Source: Variovorax sp. E3 (GTDB taxonomy: Bacteria > Pseudomonadota > Gammaproteobacteria > Burkholderiales > Burkholderiaceae_C). From it: a stretch of DNA of 64,000 nucleotides. The stretch is from contig NZ_MOWM01000001.1 of assembly GCF_016082275.1 (NCBI RefSeq), forward strand, positions 1 to 64,000. The letters are read 5' to 3'. Below the pieces are notes generated by a model, which was not told where the DNA came from, searched no databases, and saw only the letters and a list, made by a program, of their open reading frames with translations. The translations under genes and the position numbers were made by a program. The first letter of the stretch is position 1. Each line of letters starts with the position of its first letter. Of the stretch, positions 18,614-33,078 are shown in pieces.

Positions 18614-19440
18614 ATGAACCGCCCCGCCCCGCCCCCTACCGACGACGAACTGCACGCCTGGGTCGACGGCCAGTTGGCCCCGGACCGTCATGGCGCGGTC
18701 GAAGACGCCATTGCGCGCGACCCGGCCGTGGCCGCCAAGGTCGCGGCCTGGCACACGCAGCGCGACACCCTGCGCCGCCTGCACGGCGAGCTGCTCGACG
18801 AGCCGGTGCCCGACACGCTGATGGCCGCGCTGGACCGCAGCCTGCCCCACCACGCGCAACGCGGCGCCTGGATGCGCTGGGGCGGCATGGCGGCCGGCCT
18901 GCTGGTGGCCTCGCGGCCGGCTGGCTCGGCAATGCGCAGTGGTCCGCGCCGAACGCCGGCGCGCGCCAGCAGCAACTGGCTCGCGCCCCCGCCCTGCGCG
19001 AGTTCGTGCACGACGCGTCGATCGCGCACGTCGTCTACACCCCTGAAAAAAGGCACCCGGTCGAAGTCGCCGCCGCCGAGCAGCAGCACCTGGTGCAATG
19101 GCTCTCCAAGCGCCTGGACAGGCCGCTGAAGGTGCCCGATCTGTCCACCGAGGGCTACACCCTGGTCGGCGGCCGCCTGCTGCCTGGCGAGACCGGCGCG
19201 CGCGCCCAGTTCATGTTCGAGGACGCCGCCGGCGAGCGCGTGACGCTGTACATCGGCACCCTGGACGCCAACGCCGCCGGCGCCACCGCCGCGCGCGAGA
19301 CCGCCTTCCGCTTCGCCTCCGAAGGCCCCGTGCCCAGCTTCTACTGGGTCGATCAGGGTTTCGGCTACGCCCTTGCCGGCAAGTTGCCGCGTGACCTTTT
19401 GCTCAAACTCGCGACGCTGGCCTACCGCGATTTGTCGTAA
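18614..19440 (+). CDS. Membrane-anchored anti-sigma factor (frame break near 18911)
   Basis: Anti-sigma factor of about 275 residues. The cytoplasmic part begins PPTDDELHAWVDGQLAPDRHGAVEDAIA, typical of RsiW-like zinc-less anti-sigma domains. One membrane segment is expected around MAAGLLVA..AAGWLGNA, and the rest is periplasmic and ends VDQGFGYALAGKLPRDLLLKLA. The break lies in the membrane segment: GTGGCC-TCGCGG needs one more base (probably T) for the frame to continue AAGWLGNAQWSAPNAG. It follows the sigma gene directly, and its product should hold the sigma factor inactive. The break is probably a sequence error; if real, it would cut the anti-sigma from its sensor and leave the sigma factor unrestrained. 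Confidence 0.8.
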
Positions 19441-19531
19441 CGAACGCATAAACTGCCGGCTCGCGTAACGCGCCCGGCCTGTCACCTGGCTTTGATTTCG
19501 CGATTGATTTATCAACTGAAGGAGAAACTGC

Positions 19532-19915
19532 ATGAAATTGCTCAGCGCCTCGATCCTCGCGGCGGCCCTGCTGGCCGGCTGCGGCAGCATGTCCAAGGCC
19601 CCCGACACGCCCACCCGCACCGCCGACGGCATCCTGGTCGGCCCGAACGGCATGACGCTGTACACCTTCGCCAAGGACACGGCCGGCGCCGGCACCTCCG
19701 CCTGCAACGCCCAGTGCGCCACCAACTGGCCCGCGCTCGGCGTGGCCGAAACCGCCAAGCCCATGGGCGGCTACACCATCATCATCCGTGAAGACGGCAA
19801 GCGCCAATGGGCCTACAAGGGCTGGCCGCTGTACTACTGGTCGAAGGACGCCAAGGCCGGCGACAAGACCGGTGACGGCGCCCTGGGCGGCGCATGGAAA
19901 GTCGCACGCCCCTGA
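19532..19915 (+). CDS. Lipoprotein of the COG4315 type, second copy
   Basis: A 127-residue paralogue of the protein at 17657. It is a lipoprotein: the signal peptide ends in the lipobox LLAG|C at about residue 17. The two motif repeats are LYTFAKDTAGAGTSACNAQCATNWP and LYYWSKDAKAGDKTGDG, closely matching the first copy. The first copy is instead exported with an ordinary signal peptide, so the two may act in the periplasm and at a membrane respectively. It has a clear AAGGAG ribosome site, and a strong terminator follows. Confidence 0.8.
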   Translation: MKLLSASILAAALLAGCGSMSKAPDTPTRTADGILVGPNGMTLYTFAKDTAGAGTSACNAQCATNWPALGVAETAKPMGGYTIIIREDGKRQWAYKGWPLYYWSKDAKAGDKTGDGALGGAWKVARP

Positions 19916-19938
19916 TCCACCCCGGGATCTGACGCAAG

Positions 19939-19966
19939 AAACGCCGGCAACCGCCGGCGTTTTTGT
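19939..19966 (+). terminator. Intrinsic terminator of the ECF module
   Basis: An AACGCCGG stem pairs with CCGGCGTT across a six-base loop and is followed by TTTTGT on the plus strand, 24 bases after the stop of the COG4315 lipoprotein gene. Confidence 0.85.
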
Positions 19967-20033
19967 CCGCATCGTTTGTTTTGTGCGCTTTCGCCGACGC
20001 ACAGGCCGCCGGGGCCCACGGCAGAATCCCCGC

Positions 20034-21521
20034 ATGACTTCTGACGCCAATCCGGACGCATTCCTTGCCCTGCTGAACCAGGGCCTCATCAGCGATGCGC
20101 AGCACGACGCCGTGCTCGCGCACCCGGAGACCTGCGCCCTTCCCCCGCTGCCCGGCCCGGCCCACGCGCTCGCCTGGATGCGCGTGAAGGGCCTGATCAC
20201 CGAGGAGGAGCAGGACGCCGCGCTCGAACGCATCGAGGCCGCCACGCCGCCCGACCCGCATGTCGACGACGCGGTCGACACCGCCATCGACGCCGACGAC
20301 CTCATGGAATGCGCCGAGCAAGGCATCACGCACGAGGCGGTCCAGGCGCTCTACACGAACGGGCTGATCGACGCCGAGACGCGCGACATGGCGCTGCAGG
20401 AAACACCCGTGAGCGGCACCGTGCCCGCCGCGCTCGGCGTGACGCTGGCCTGGCTGGTGACCGACGGCCCGCTCGAGCGCGAGCGCTTCGATGCCACCCG
20501 CGCCCAGGTCGCCGCCGAACCCGCCTTTGCGATGGCCGCCGAGCGCGCGCGCATCGTGGCCGAGGCGCAGGCCCTGCTGGACGCCGACGACCAGGCCACG
20601 AAGGCCTGGCAATCCCGCGCGCAGCGCACGCGCCGCGTCGGGGCCTGGAAATTCATGCTGACCGTGCTCGTGATCGGGGGCGGCCTGGGCTGGTACCTTT
20701 TCGCGCCGGACAGCGTGCCCGCGTGTGACGCCGGCTCCACGCGCAAGACGCTGAACAACATGATGTTCCGCGTGTCGATGGACGTGCGCATGCGCACCTT
20801 CGACGCCGAGAAGCGCGCCGAAATCCACACGCCTTCGGTCGGCGGCATCCGCGAGGTCGGCTACCGCAAGGACCAGCGCGTGCGCGGCTGCATGGCGGAA
20901 CTGACGCAGGGCGACACCAAGGACACGATGGCCTTCACCATCGGCGCGGTATCGCCCAAGAGCGACAAGATGGTGGTGCGCGGCGCGGACGCGGCCATCG
21001 TCGAGGCGCGCTTCGGCCATCTCGACACCGACGGCAAGCCGCGCTTCAACGCCGAGCCGATCGGCCGCGAGGCGCTGGAAACCGCCTTCCGCGAGGGCGC
21101 GTCGTCGTTGTCGTCGCGCCTGTCGCCGGCCATGGCCCGCATGCTGGCGCAGCAAGGCGCCGACTCGACCCTGCTGGACCGCGACCCCGACCGTTCGCGC
21201 GAGATCGCCGACATCGAACCCACGGGCCCCTGCCGCGCACTCGACGGCGGCGCGCAGGCCTGTCCGCTGGTCGTCGAATACAACGACCGCCTGCTGGGCG
21301 CTCTTTCAGGCAGCGGCGGCATGTCGCTGCCGCTGACCGGCGAATTCACCTTCGTGCAGGACAACGGCACCTGGCGCGTGAGCGACGATTTCGCACAGAC
21401 CTTCCTGCGCAAGACCGTCGAGGCACGCATGAACAAGCTCGGCGCCACCGACATCGCGATGCCCACGTTCCCGACGCCGCCACCACCGCCCGCGCCGCCG
21501 AAGCCCCTGCCTTCCCGCTGA
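20034..21521 (+). CDS. Unrecognised single-pass membrane protein with N-terminal helical repeats
   Basis: A 495-residue protein I do not recognise. The first 200 residues are acidic and helical and contain at least three or four imperfect copies of a short unit around GLI: LNQGLISDAQHDAVLAH, VKGLITEEEQDAALERI, YTNGLIDAETRDMAL and a weaker one at about 138-158. The unit is reminiscent of the helix pair in MshEN domains, but this is only a resemblance. A membrane segment lies at about 207-225 (FMLTVLVIGGGLGWYLF), putting residues 226-495 probably in the periplasm. That part has four cysteines and ends in a proline-rich tail. It stands alone between the ECF module and convergent typA. Confidence 0.6.
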   Translation: MTSDANPDAFLALLNQGLISDAQHDAVLAHPETCALPPLPGPAHALAWMRVKGLITEEEQDAALERIEAATPPDPHVDDAVDTAIDADDLMECAEQGITHEAVQALYTNGLIDAETRDMALQETPVSGTVPAALGVTLAWLVTDGPLERERFDATRAQVAAEPAFAMAAERARIVAEAQALLDADDQATKAWQSRAQRTRRVGAWKFMLTVLVIGGGLGWYLFAPDSVPACDAGSTRKTLNNMMFRVSMDVRMRTFDAEKRAEIHTPSVGGIREVGYRKDQRVRGCMAELTQGDTKDTMAFTIGAVSPKSDKMVVRGADAAIVEARFGHLDTDGKPRFNAEPIGREALETAFREGASSLSSRLSPAMARMLAQQGADSTLLDRDPDRSREIADIEPTGPCRALDGGAQACPLVVEYNDRLLGALSGSGGMSLPLTGEFTFVQDNGTWRVSDDFAQTFLRKTVEARMNKLGATDIAMPTFPTPPPPPAPPKPLPSR

Positions 21522-21644
21522 GGCACGCCCCCCAAACGACAAAAATCACCTGCGGCGGCGGCACCATGAAGATGCCGTGCCAGAGGTGATCTCTGAACAG
21601 TGCACCCGCCGTGCGTCAGCCGCACGGCGAGGCGCAGAAGGCGA

Positions 21645-23483
21645 TCAGCCTTGCGACGTGTCGCGGCCGGCGCGCTTGCGCTCGTGTTCCTTCAGGAAAC
21701 GCTTGCGCAGGCGAACGCTCTTGGGCGTGATCTCGACCAGCTCGTCGTCCTCGATGAATTCCACGCCGTATTCGAGCGTGAGTTCGATCGGGGGCGTGAT
21801 CTTGATCGCGTCTTCCTTGCCGCTCACGCGGAAGTTGGTCAGCTGCTTGGTACGCGTGGCGTTCACCACCAGGTCGTTGTCGCGGCTGTGGATGCCGACG
21901 ATCATGCCTTCGTACACCGGGTCGTTGGCGCGCACGAACATGCGGCCGCGGTCGTCCAGCTTGCCCAGGGCGTAGGTGAAGATTTCACCGTCGTCCATCG
22001 AGATCAGCACGCCGTTTTTGCGGCCGCCGATGTCGCCCTTGTGCGGCTCGTAGCTGTCGAAGATGTTGCTGATGAGGCCCGAGCCACGCGTCAGGTTCAG
22101 GAATTCGTTCGTGAAGCCGATCAGGCCACGCGCCGGAATGCGGTACTCCAGGCGCACGCGGCCGCGGCCGTCCGGTTCCATGTTGACGAGTTCGCCCTTG
22201 CGCTCGCCCAGTGCCTGCATCACGCCGCCCTGGTGCTGGTCTTCGATGTCGGCCGTGACCAGCTCGATGGGTTCGTGCTTCTCGCCGTTGACGGTGCGGA
22301 ACACCACGCGCGGCTTCGACACGGCCATTTCATAGCCTTCGCGACGCATGTTTTCCAGCAGGATGGTCAGGTGCAGTTCGCCGCGGCCCATGACTTCGAA
22401 GATGCCTTCTTCGTCGGTCTCGTTCACACGCAGCGCCACGTTGTGCTGCAGTTCCTTTTGCAGGCGGTCCCAGATCTGGCGGCTGGTGACGAACTTGCCT
22501 TCACGGCCGGCCAGCGGGCTGGTGTTGACGCAGAAGTTCATCGTCAGCGTGGGCTCGTCGACCTTCAGCATCGGCAGCGGCGCCGGGTTGGCCGGGTCGG
22601 TCACGGTCACGCCGATGCCGATGTCGGCAATGCCGTTGATCAGCACGATTTCACCGGGGCCGGCTTCGGTGGCCTGCACGCGGTCCAGGCCCTGGAACGT
22701 CAGCACCTGGTTGATGCGGCCCTTGATGGACTTGCCGTCCGGACCTTCCATGACCACGACGTCCGTCATGGGCTTGAGCGTGCCCTGGCTGATGCGGCCC
22801 ACGCCGATGCGGCCGACGAAGGTCGAGAAGTCGAGCGCCGAAATCTGCAGCTGCAGCGGCGCGGCGGGGTCGCCCTTTTGCGACGGCACGTGCTTCAGGA
22901 TGGTGTCGAACAGGGCCGACATGTCGGGGCCCCACTGCTCACCGGGCGCACCCTCTTCCAGCGACGACCAGCCGTTGATGCCCGAGGCGTACACCACGGG
23001 GAAGTCCAGCTGTTCGTCGGTGGCGCCGAGCTTGTCGAACAGGTCGAAGGCGGCGTTGACCACCTTGTCGGGGTTGGCGCCGGGCTTGTCGACCTTGTTC
23101 ACCACCAGGATGGGCTTCAGGCCCAGGGCCAGCGCCTTCTTGGTCACGAAGCGCGTCTGCGGCATCGGGCCTTCCTGCGCGTCGATCAGCAGCACCACGC
23201 CGTCGACCATCGACAGCGCGCGTTCCACTTCACCGCCGAAGTCCGCGTGGCCCGGGGTATCGACGATGTTGATGTGCGTGCCTTGCCAGGTCACGGCGCA
23301 GTTCTTGGCCAGGATGGTGATGCCGCGTTCTTTTTCGATCGCGTTGTTGTCCATCACCGTGTCGACCACTTTCTCGTGATCGGCAAAGGTGCCCGACTGG
23401 CGCAGCAGCTGGTCGACCATGGTGGTCTTGCCATGGTCCACGTGGGCAATGATGGCGATATTGCGAATTTGCTTGGTACTCAT
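21645..23483 (-). CDS. typA: Ribosome-associated GTPase TypA/BipA
   Basis: A complete 612-residue translational GTPase. The G1 motif is [11 protein letters not shown], the switch I region carries ERGITI, G3 is [14 protein letters not shown] and G4 is VVNKVDKP. The C-terminal BipA-specific domain includes [18 protein letters not shown] and ends in a basic tail. TypA binds the 70S ribosome and aids 50S assembly and stress or cold adaptation. It overlaps the truB stop by ATGA and is the last gene of the rimP-nusA-infB-rbfA-truB-typA run, a typical betaproteobacterial order. Confidence 0.96.
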   Translation of the reverse strand: MSTKQIRNIAIIAHVDHGKTTMVDQLLRQSGTFADHEKVVDTVMDNNAIEKERGITILAKNCAVTWQGTHINIVDTPGHADFGGEVERALSMVDGVVLLIDAQEGPMPQTRFVTKKALALGLKPILVVNKVDKPGANPDKVVNAAFDLFDKLGATDEQLDFPVVYASGINGWSSLEEGAPGEQWGPDMSALFDTILKHVPSQKGDPAAPLQLQISALDFSTFVGRIGVGRISQGTLKPMTDVVVMEGPDGKSIKGRINQVLTFQGLDRVQATEAGPGEIVLINGIADIGIGVTVTDPANPAPLPMLKVDEPTLTMNFCVNTSPLAGREGKFVTSRQIWDRLQKELQHNVALRVNETDEEGIFEVMGRGELHLTILLENMRREGYEMAVSKPRVVFRTVNGEKHEPIELVTADIEDQHQGGVMQALGERKGELVNMEPDGRGRVRLEYRIPARGLIGFTNEFLNLTRGSGLISNIFDSYEPHKGDIGGRKNGVLISMDDGEIFTYALGKLDDRGRMFVRANDPVYEGMIVGIHSRDNDLVVNATRTKQLTNFRVSGKEDAIKITPPIELTLEYGVEFIEDDELVEITPKSVRLRKRFLKEHERKRAGRDTSQG

Positions 23484-24436
23484 GGTGTCGCTTCGGTCTG
23501 TTGTGCGTTCAAAAGAATTTGCTGGATTTCGATGGGGTTCAGCAAGCGCCCCGGGATCAGTTCGCCGGCCGTGACATGGGCGGTGCCCAGGAACGCCTGC
23601 GGGTCGGTGCCGAACACGGCCACCTCGTCGGCATCGGCCCAATCGCCACGGCGGCGCAGACCCGAGAGAAAGCGTGCCGCATCTTCCGCGCCGAGCGTGA
23701 CGCGGCTGTGGCCGTCCACCAGCGTTTCGGCAGGCAGGAGTTGTGCCAGGCGCTCTTCCTCGTCCATCGCTTCCAGCGCTTCGAGCGTGATGCATTGCGC
23801 CTGGCCGAAGCCGCCGGTGGCGGTGCGGCGCAGCGAGCGCAGGTGCGCACCGCAGCCCAGTGCCTCGCCGATGTCTTCGCCCAGGGTGCGGATGTAGGTG
23901 CCCTTGCTGACGGACGCGAGGATGCGGATCGTCTGCGCGTCGACGGGCTCGAGCGCGAGCGTGTGGATGACCACGTCGCGCGGCGCCCGCTCGATCTCGA
24001 TGCCCTCGCGGGCATATTCGTACAGCGCCTTGCCGTCTTTCTTGAGCGCGCTGTGCATCGGCGGCACCTGGCGGATCGGGCCGGTGAATTGCGCCTCGAC
24101 GCGCGCCAGGTCTTCGGGGGTGACATGCACCGCCCGCTCGGCGATCACGTCGCCCTCGGCATCGCCGGTGGCGGTCTTCACGCCCAGGCGCGCCGTGGCC
24201 TCGTAGGTCTTGTCGGCGTCCAGGTGGAGCTGGCTGAATTTGGTGGCCGCGCCAAAGCACAGCGGCAGGACACCCGTCGCGAGCGGATCGAGCGTGCCGG
24301 TATGGCCCGCCTTTTCAGCGCGCAGCAACCACTTGGCCTTCTGCAAGGCCTGGTTGCTGGAGAGTCCCAGCGGCTTGTCGAGCAACAACACCCCATGCAC
24401 AGGGCGCCGCTGCACCCTTGTGCGTGGCGCGTTCAT
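23480..24436 (-). CDS. truB: tRNA pseudouridine(55) synthase TruB
   Basis: A 318-residue TruB that makes pseudouridine 55 in the T-loop of tRNAs. The N-terminal signature [21 protein letters not shown] and the catalytic-Asp motif [19 protein letters not shown] are intact; [22 protein letters not shown] is the conserved C-terminal portion of the catalytic domain. The C-terminal PUA-like tail is present. It begins 2 bases after rbfA ends and overlaps typA, so it sits in the middle of the operon. Confidence 0.95.
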   Translation of the reverse strand: MNAPRTRVQRRPVHGVLLLDKPLGLSSNQALQKAKWLLRAEKAGHTGTLDPLATGVLPLCFGAATKFSQLHLDADKTYEATARLGVKTATGDAEGDVIAERAVHVTPEDLARVEAQFTGPIRQVPPMHSALKKDGKALYEYAREGIEIERAPRDVVIHTLALEPVDAQTIRILASVSKGTYIRTLGEDIGEALGCGAHLRSLRRTATGGFGQAQCITLEALEAMDEEERLAQLLPAETLVDGHSRVTLGAEDAARFLSGLRRRGDWADADEVAVFGTDPQAFLGTAHVTAGELIPGRLLNPIEIQQILLNAQQTEATP

Positions 24437-24438
24437 GG

Positions 24439-24810
24439 CTAGTCGTCTTTCGAGCGCGAAGCGACGGCTTGCGCGATGAGCGCGTTCATGTCGGCCGCAC
24501 GCTCGGTGGTGCGGTCGAACAGGAAGTGCAGCGTGGGCACGGTGTGGATATGCAGGCGCTTGAACAGGCCGTTGCGCAGGAAGCCCGCAGCCTGGTTGAG
24601 CGCGGTCGTGGTTTCTTCCACGTCGCCTGTGAGCATGCTGAAGAAGACCTTCGCATGCGCATAGTCGGGCGTGACCTCGACCGCCTGGATCGTGACCATG
24701 CCCACGCGCGGGTCCTTCAACTCGCGCGCGATCAGCTCCGTCAGATCCCGCTGGATCTGGTCGGCAACCTTGAACGCGCGGTTGGGTGCGGCGGCTTTTC
24801 TTTTCGGCAT
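24439..24810 (-). CDS. rbfA: 30S ribosome-binding factor A
   Basis: A 123-residue RbfA, a KH-fold assembly factor needed for maturation of the 16S rRNA 5' end and cold adaptation. Visible motifs are [47 protein letters not shown] and [25 protein letters not shown]. It lies 21 bases after infB and 2 bases before truB. Confidence 0.95.
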   Translation of the reverse strand: MPKRKAAAPNRAFKVADQIQRDLTELIARELKDPRVGMVTIQAVEVTPDYAHAKVFFSMLTGDVEETTTALNQAAGFLRNGLFKRLHIHTVPTLHFLFDRTTERAADMNALIAQAVASRSKDD

Positions 24811-24831
24811 GGACGCTTTCGCTTCGAACGC

Positions 24832-27827
<2,996 letters not shown>

Positions 27828-27851
27828 ATTGGTTTCGTGCCTCCATGACCG

Positions 27852-29345
27852 TCACTCTTGGCCGGCGAACCAATGTTCGCGGGCTTTCAAGATGAGGGCT
27901 TTGGCGTCATCGGCGCTGTGGCCGGTGATCTCGGTGAGTTCATCGACCGCGAGGTCGGCAAGATCGTCACGGGTGTTCACACCCGCTTCAACCAGCTTGG
28001 GAATCAGCTCGGGGTCGAGCCCTTCGAGGTCGTGCAGGTCTTGCGAGACCTGCGGCGCACCCTCGACGCCCTCTTCCTTGGCGATTTCCATGGTCAGCAG
28101 CGCATCCTTGGCACGCGTGCGCAGCTCATTGATGGTGTCTTCGTCGAAGGCCTCGATCTCCAGCATCTCGGAAATCGGCACATAGGCGACTTCCTCGAGG
28201 CTGTTGAAGCCTTCGGCGATCAGGATGTCGGCGATTTCCTCGTCGACATCGAGCTTTTCCATGAAGAGCTTGCGGCTGGCGTCGGTTTCGACGGCCTGCT
28301 TCTGTGCGGACTCGTTCGCGTCCATGATGTTGATCTTCCAACCGGTCAGGTCGGAAGCCAGGCGCACGTTCTGGCCGCCGCGGCCGATGGCGATCGCGAG
28401 GTTTTCCTCGTCGACCACCACGTCCATGGCGTGCTTTTCTTCGTCCACCACGATCGACGAGACGTTGGCCGGGGCCAGCGCACCGATCACGAACTGGGCC
28501 GGGTCTTCGCTCCACAGCACGATGTCCACGCGCTCGCCGGCGAGCTCGTTGGTCACGGCGTTGACGCGGGTGCCGCGCACGCCGACGCAGGTGCCGATGG
28601 GGTCGACCCGCTTGTCGTGCGAGAGCACGGCGATCTTGGCGCGCGAACCCGGGTCACGGGCGCAGCTCTTGATTTCGAGCAGGCCCTGTTCGATTTCGGG
28701 CACTTCCTGGCGGAACAGCTCGATCATGAACTCGGGGGCCGAGCGCGACAGGATGATCGGCGCGCCGCGCAGCGTCAGATCGACTTCCATGATCATGGCG
28801 CGCACGCGGTCGCCATTGCGCAGGTTTTCCTTGGCGATCATTTCGCTGCGGCGCAGGCGGCCTTCGACACGGCCGGCCTCGACGATGATGTCGCCCTTGT
28901 CCAGTCGCTTGACGGTGCCCACGAAGATCTTGTCGCCGCGCGACATGAAGTCGTTGAGCAGCATCTCGCGCTCGGCGTCGCGGATCTTCTGCAGGATGAC
29001 CTGCTTGGCGGCCATGGCGCCGATGCGGCCGATCGGCACCGAGTCCACCGCTTCCTCGATGTACTCGCCGACTTCGATGTCCGACATTTCTTCCTTGGCT
29101 TCGAACAGGAGGATTTCCTGGTCGGGCAGCTGCAGGCCGGCTTCGTCCGGAACGACGTGCCAGCGGCGGAAGGTTTCGTAGTCACCGCTGTCGCGATCGA
29201 CCGAGACGCGGATGTCCACGTCGCCCTGATGGAGCTTCTTGGTGGCTTGCGCCAGCGCGGACTCGACCGCGCCGAAGACGACGTCGCGCTCGACGTTCTT
29301 CTCGCGCGAGATCGCATCCACCAACATCAACATTTCGCGATTCAT
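27852..29345 (-). CDS. nusA: Transcription termination/antitermination factor NusA
   Basis: A complete 497-residue NusA, which binds RNA polymerase and nascent RNA to control pausing and termination. The N-terminal polymerase-binding domain starts [18 protein letters not shown], the S1 domain includes [17 protein letters not shown], and two KH domains follow ([40 protein letters not shown]). The C-terminal acidic repeats seen in many proteobacteria are also present. It is the second gene of the operon, 15 bases after rimP and 24 bases before infB. Confidence 0.97.
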   Translation of the reverse strand: MNREMLMLVDAISREKNVERDVVFGAVESALAQATKKLHQGDVDIRVSVDRDSGDYETFRRWHVVPDEAGLQLPDQEILLFEAKEEMSDIEVGEYIEEAVDSVPIGRIGAMAAKQVILQKIRDAEREMLLNDFMSRGDKIFVGTVKRLDKGDIIVEAGRVEGRLRRSEMIAKENLRNGDRVRAMIMEVDLTLRGAPIILSRSAPEFMIELFRQEVPEIEQGLLEIKSCARDPGSRAKIAVLSHDKRVDPIGTCVGVRGTRVNAVTNELAGERVDIVLWSEDPAQFVIGALAPANVSSIVVDEEKHAMDVVVDEENLAIAIGRGGQNVRLASDLTGWKINIMDANESAQKQAVETDASRKLFMEKLDVDEEIADILIAEGFNSLEEVAYVPISEMLEIEAFDEDTINELRTRAKDALLTMEIAKEEGVEGAPQVSQDLHDLEGLDPELIPKLVEAGVNTRDDLADLAVDELTEITGHSADDAKALILKAREHWFAGQE

Positions 29346-29360
29346 GCCACCACTCCTCTG

Positions 29361-30062
29361 TCATTCCGGAACTTGCGTTCCGTCGTCAATATCCGAAAAA
29401 CCCGGTTGGGTTTTGGCCTTGCGGCCCTTGAAATCCACAATGGGCGCGAGCCGCGCATCGCGCAGCTCGTCCAGCACGAAGCCCAGCGCATGCAACGGTG
29501 CAGGCGCGCGCTTCTTGCTCACTTTTTGACCCGGCTTGGGCTCCGGCGCATCGCTCCAGACGATTTGCCAGCCCGGGGCTGCGTCAGCCCCCTCGGCCCC
29601 TTCGGGCTTTGCAGCACGCTCCAGCGTGCCGCGAAATTTCTTGCGGTTGGCCGACACCTGGCCCGCCGCGGCGGCGCCCATGGGCGCCTTGAGCGTGATG
29701 TCGATCACCTCGCCCACGAAACGTTCGAAATCCTGCTCATTGCGCAGCGGCCGGTCGATACCCGGCGAGGACACCTCGAGCCGCTTGTAATCGACACCAT
29801 CGACCTCGAGCGCGAACTGCAGCTGGCGCGTGACCTTCTCGCAGTCTTCCACCGTCACGAAGGGCTCGGGCACACCCGCCGCGACATCTTCGGAGGTGGG
29901 GGCCGTCCAGGGCAAATCAATCGTCACGCGCAGCAATCCCCCGGCGGAGCGATCGATCTCTACCAGGTCGTAGCCCAGACCGGCTACGGTTTGTTCCACT
30001 ATTTGCTGCAATGCCACGTGTTCGAAAGTGCCTTTTTTAAGAATCGGTTCCAGGTTTTCCAT
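29361..30062 (-). CDS. rimP: Ribosome maturation factor RimP
   Basis: A 233-residue RimP, needed for late assembly of the 30S subunit. Recognisable parts are LGYDLVEIDRSAGGLLRVTIDL, the VSSPGIDRPL motif and DFERFVGEVIDITLK. It is longer than the roughly 150-residue Escherichia coli protein owing to an insertion at about 50-65 (around TAPTSEDVAAGVPEP) and an extended, basic linker in the C-terminal SH3-like half. It is the first gene of the nusA operon, and its promoter should be in the 60 bases upstream of the start at 30062. Confidence 0.93.
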   Translation of the reverse strand: MENLEPILKKGTFEHVALQQIVEQTVAGLGYDLVEIDRSAGGLLRVTIDLPWTAPTSEDVAAGVPEPFVTVEDCEKVTRQLQFALEVDGVDYKRLEVSSPGIDRPLRNEQDFERFVGEVIDITLKAPMGAAAAGQVSANRKKFRGTLERAAKPEGAEGADAAPGWQIVWSDAPEPKPGQKVSKKRAPAPLHALGFVLDELRDARLAPIVDFKGRKAKTQPGFSDIDDGTQVPE

Positions 30063-30123
30063 GCCATCCGCGCCCCACGGATGCCACCTGCATGAATAAC
30101 GCCTGAAAGCTCAAGAATGCATA

Positions 30124-30160
30124 GACCAAAAAAACGGGCGGTTGGTACCCGCCCGTTTGG
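30124..30160 (-). terminator. Terminator of the yej-MFS operon
   Basis: AAACGGGCG (30132-30140) pairs with CGCCCGTTT (30150-30158) across a 9-base loop. On the minus strand the stem is followed by a run of seven T residues, so it ends transcription from the MFS gene before rimP starts. The flanking ACCAAA/TTTGGT bases extend the symmetry. Confidence 0.85.
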
Positions 30161-30214
30161 TCGTGAGCCTCGAATTATATGCTATTCACGTGATAAATGA
30201 AGGGCCACGTGCGC

Positions 30215-31414
30215 TCAAACCGCCGCAAGACGGCGAGATTTGGACCAGACCAGCGCAAATAGGACCGATCCGAACGCCAAAGCCGCCGCCGCGACCAGCA
30301 GGGGTAGCTGAAAAGACCCGGTGCGCTGGGCCAGCGGCGCTGCAAAGAGCGGCCCGACGATCTGCCCCACCCCGTAGGACGCGGTGGCATAGCCGATCAG
30401 GCCCGCCGCCGCGTTGCCGCGCAGCCGGCGCGCCTCCCGCACCGCGAAAAGCGTGATCGCGGTGAACGGCATGCCCAGCAGCAGGCTGCCGAACGCGAAC
30501 CCGATGATGGTCGGCCACGCCACCGACAGCACCACGCCCAGCGCCTGCAGCGCGTAGGCCACGGCCAGCAGCAGCCGGTTGTCCCAATGCGTCGGCGCAC
30601 GGGCGCCGATCAGGGCGCCCGGAATGATGGCCAGCCCGAACAGCGGCCAGAAATAGTCCGGCCAGAATGAATCGGGCAGCGCCTGCCGCGCGATCACGGG
30701 CAGGAAGGTGGCGGTGATGATGTAGCCGAAGCCCGCCAGCCCGTAGAGCGAAACCAGCCAGGCGGCGTCGCTGCGGTCGGAAGCTGCGCCCCCGGCGCTC
30801 GGCGCCGCCACGGCCGTGGGCGCCCCGCCCTTGCCGGCAACCAGCTGGCCGTCGTCGAACACCCGCCAGATCACGGCGATCAGCACGAAAGCCAGCACGC
30901 CCAGGCCGATCCACCCGGCCTCCGAACCCCAGCGCCCGAGCGCGCCGCCCAGCAGGCCGGTCATTGCGATGCCGATGCCGGGGCCGGTGTAGATCACGCC
31001 GCCCAGCGCCGGCGCGTTGGTTTCGGCCAGCCGCCGCAGCCCCCAGCCCGACGCGAACACGAAGACCCACGCGCTCATCACCCCCGCCGCCGCGCGCAGC
31101 ACGCCCCAGCTGGCGTAGCTGTGAAGCAGCCCCATGCCGACCAGCAGCACCGCCGTCGCGATCAGCCCGCCGCGCACCATGGTCGGCGCCTTGACGCCGA
31201 TGGCGGCGCAGCTGACCGCCCCCAGGAAATAGCCGAGGTAGTTGAGAGACGCCAGCACCCCGCCGGCCGCCAGCTCCAGCTTTCCCTCGTGCAGCATGAT
31301 GGGCAGCATGGGCGTGAAGGCAAAGCGCCCCAGGCCCATGGCCACCGCGAGAGTGACCATGCAGGCCAGCGCCGCGCGCCAGGCCTCGCGCCGGTCGCGT
31401 CCGATTTCCGACAT
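30215..31414 (-). CDS. MFS transporter, YbfB/YjiJ family
   Basis: A 399-residue major-facilitator-type membrane protein with about 12 hydrophobic segments. It matches the YbfB/YjiJ group: LGRFAFTPMLPIML in helix 1, ASLNYLGYFLGAVSCAAIG in helix 2, and GFGYIITATFLPVIARQAL after the central loop. Substrates are unknown. Its start at 31414 lies 17 bases beyond the yejF stop on the same strand, so it is likely the last gene of that operon. A good terminator follows its stop. Confidence 0.85.
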   Translation of the reverse strand: MSEIGRDRREAWRAALACMVTLAVAMGLGRFAFTPMLPIMLHEGKLELAAGGVLASLNYLGYFLGAVSCAAIGVKAPTMVRGGLIATAVLLVGMGLLHSYASWGVLRAAAGVMSAWVFVFASGWGLRRLAETNAPALGGVIYTGPGIGIAMTGLLGGALGRWGSEAGWIGLGVLAFVLIAVIWRVFDDGQLVAGKGGAPTAVAAPSAGGAASDRSDAAWLVSLYGLAGFGYIITATFLPVIARQALPDSFWPDYFWPLFGLAIIPGALIGARAPTHWDNRLLLAVAYALQALGVVLSVAWPTIIGFAFGSLLLGMPFTAITLFAVREARRLRGNAAAGLIGYATASYGVGQIVGPLFAAPLAQRTGSFQLPLLVAAAALAFGSVLFALVWSKSRRLAAV

Positions 31415-31430
31415 TTCTTGCAATCTCCGT

Positions 31431-33077
<1,647 letters not shown>

Positions 33078-33078
<1 letters not shown>

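Noticed and set aside
21544-21591. Inverted repeat ATCACCT...AGGTGAT between the unknown membrane gene and typA.
   Set aside because: The long loop and lack of a T run make a terminator doubtful, and it is too weak to report as a feature.
21600-23897. A long plus-strand frame over typA.
   Set aside because: His/Val/Asp-rich antisense shadow of the typA gene, with no family features.
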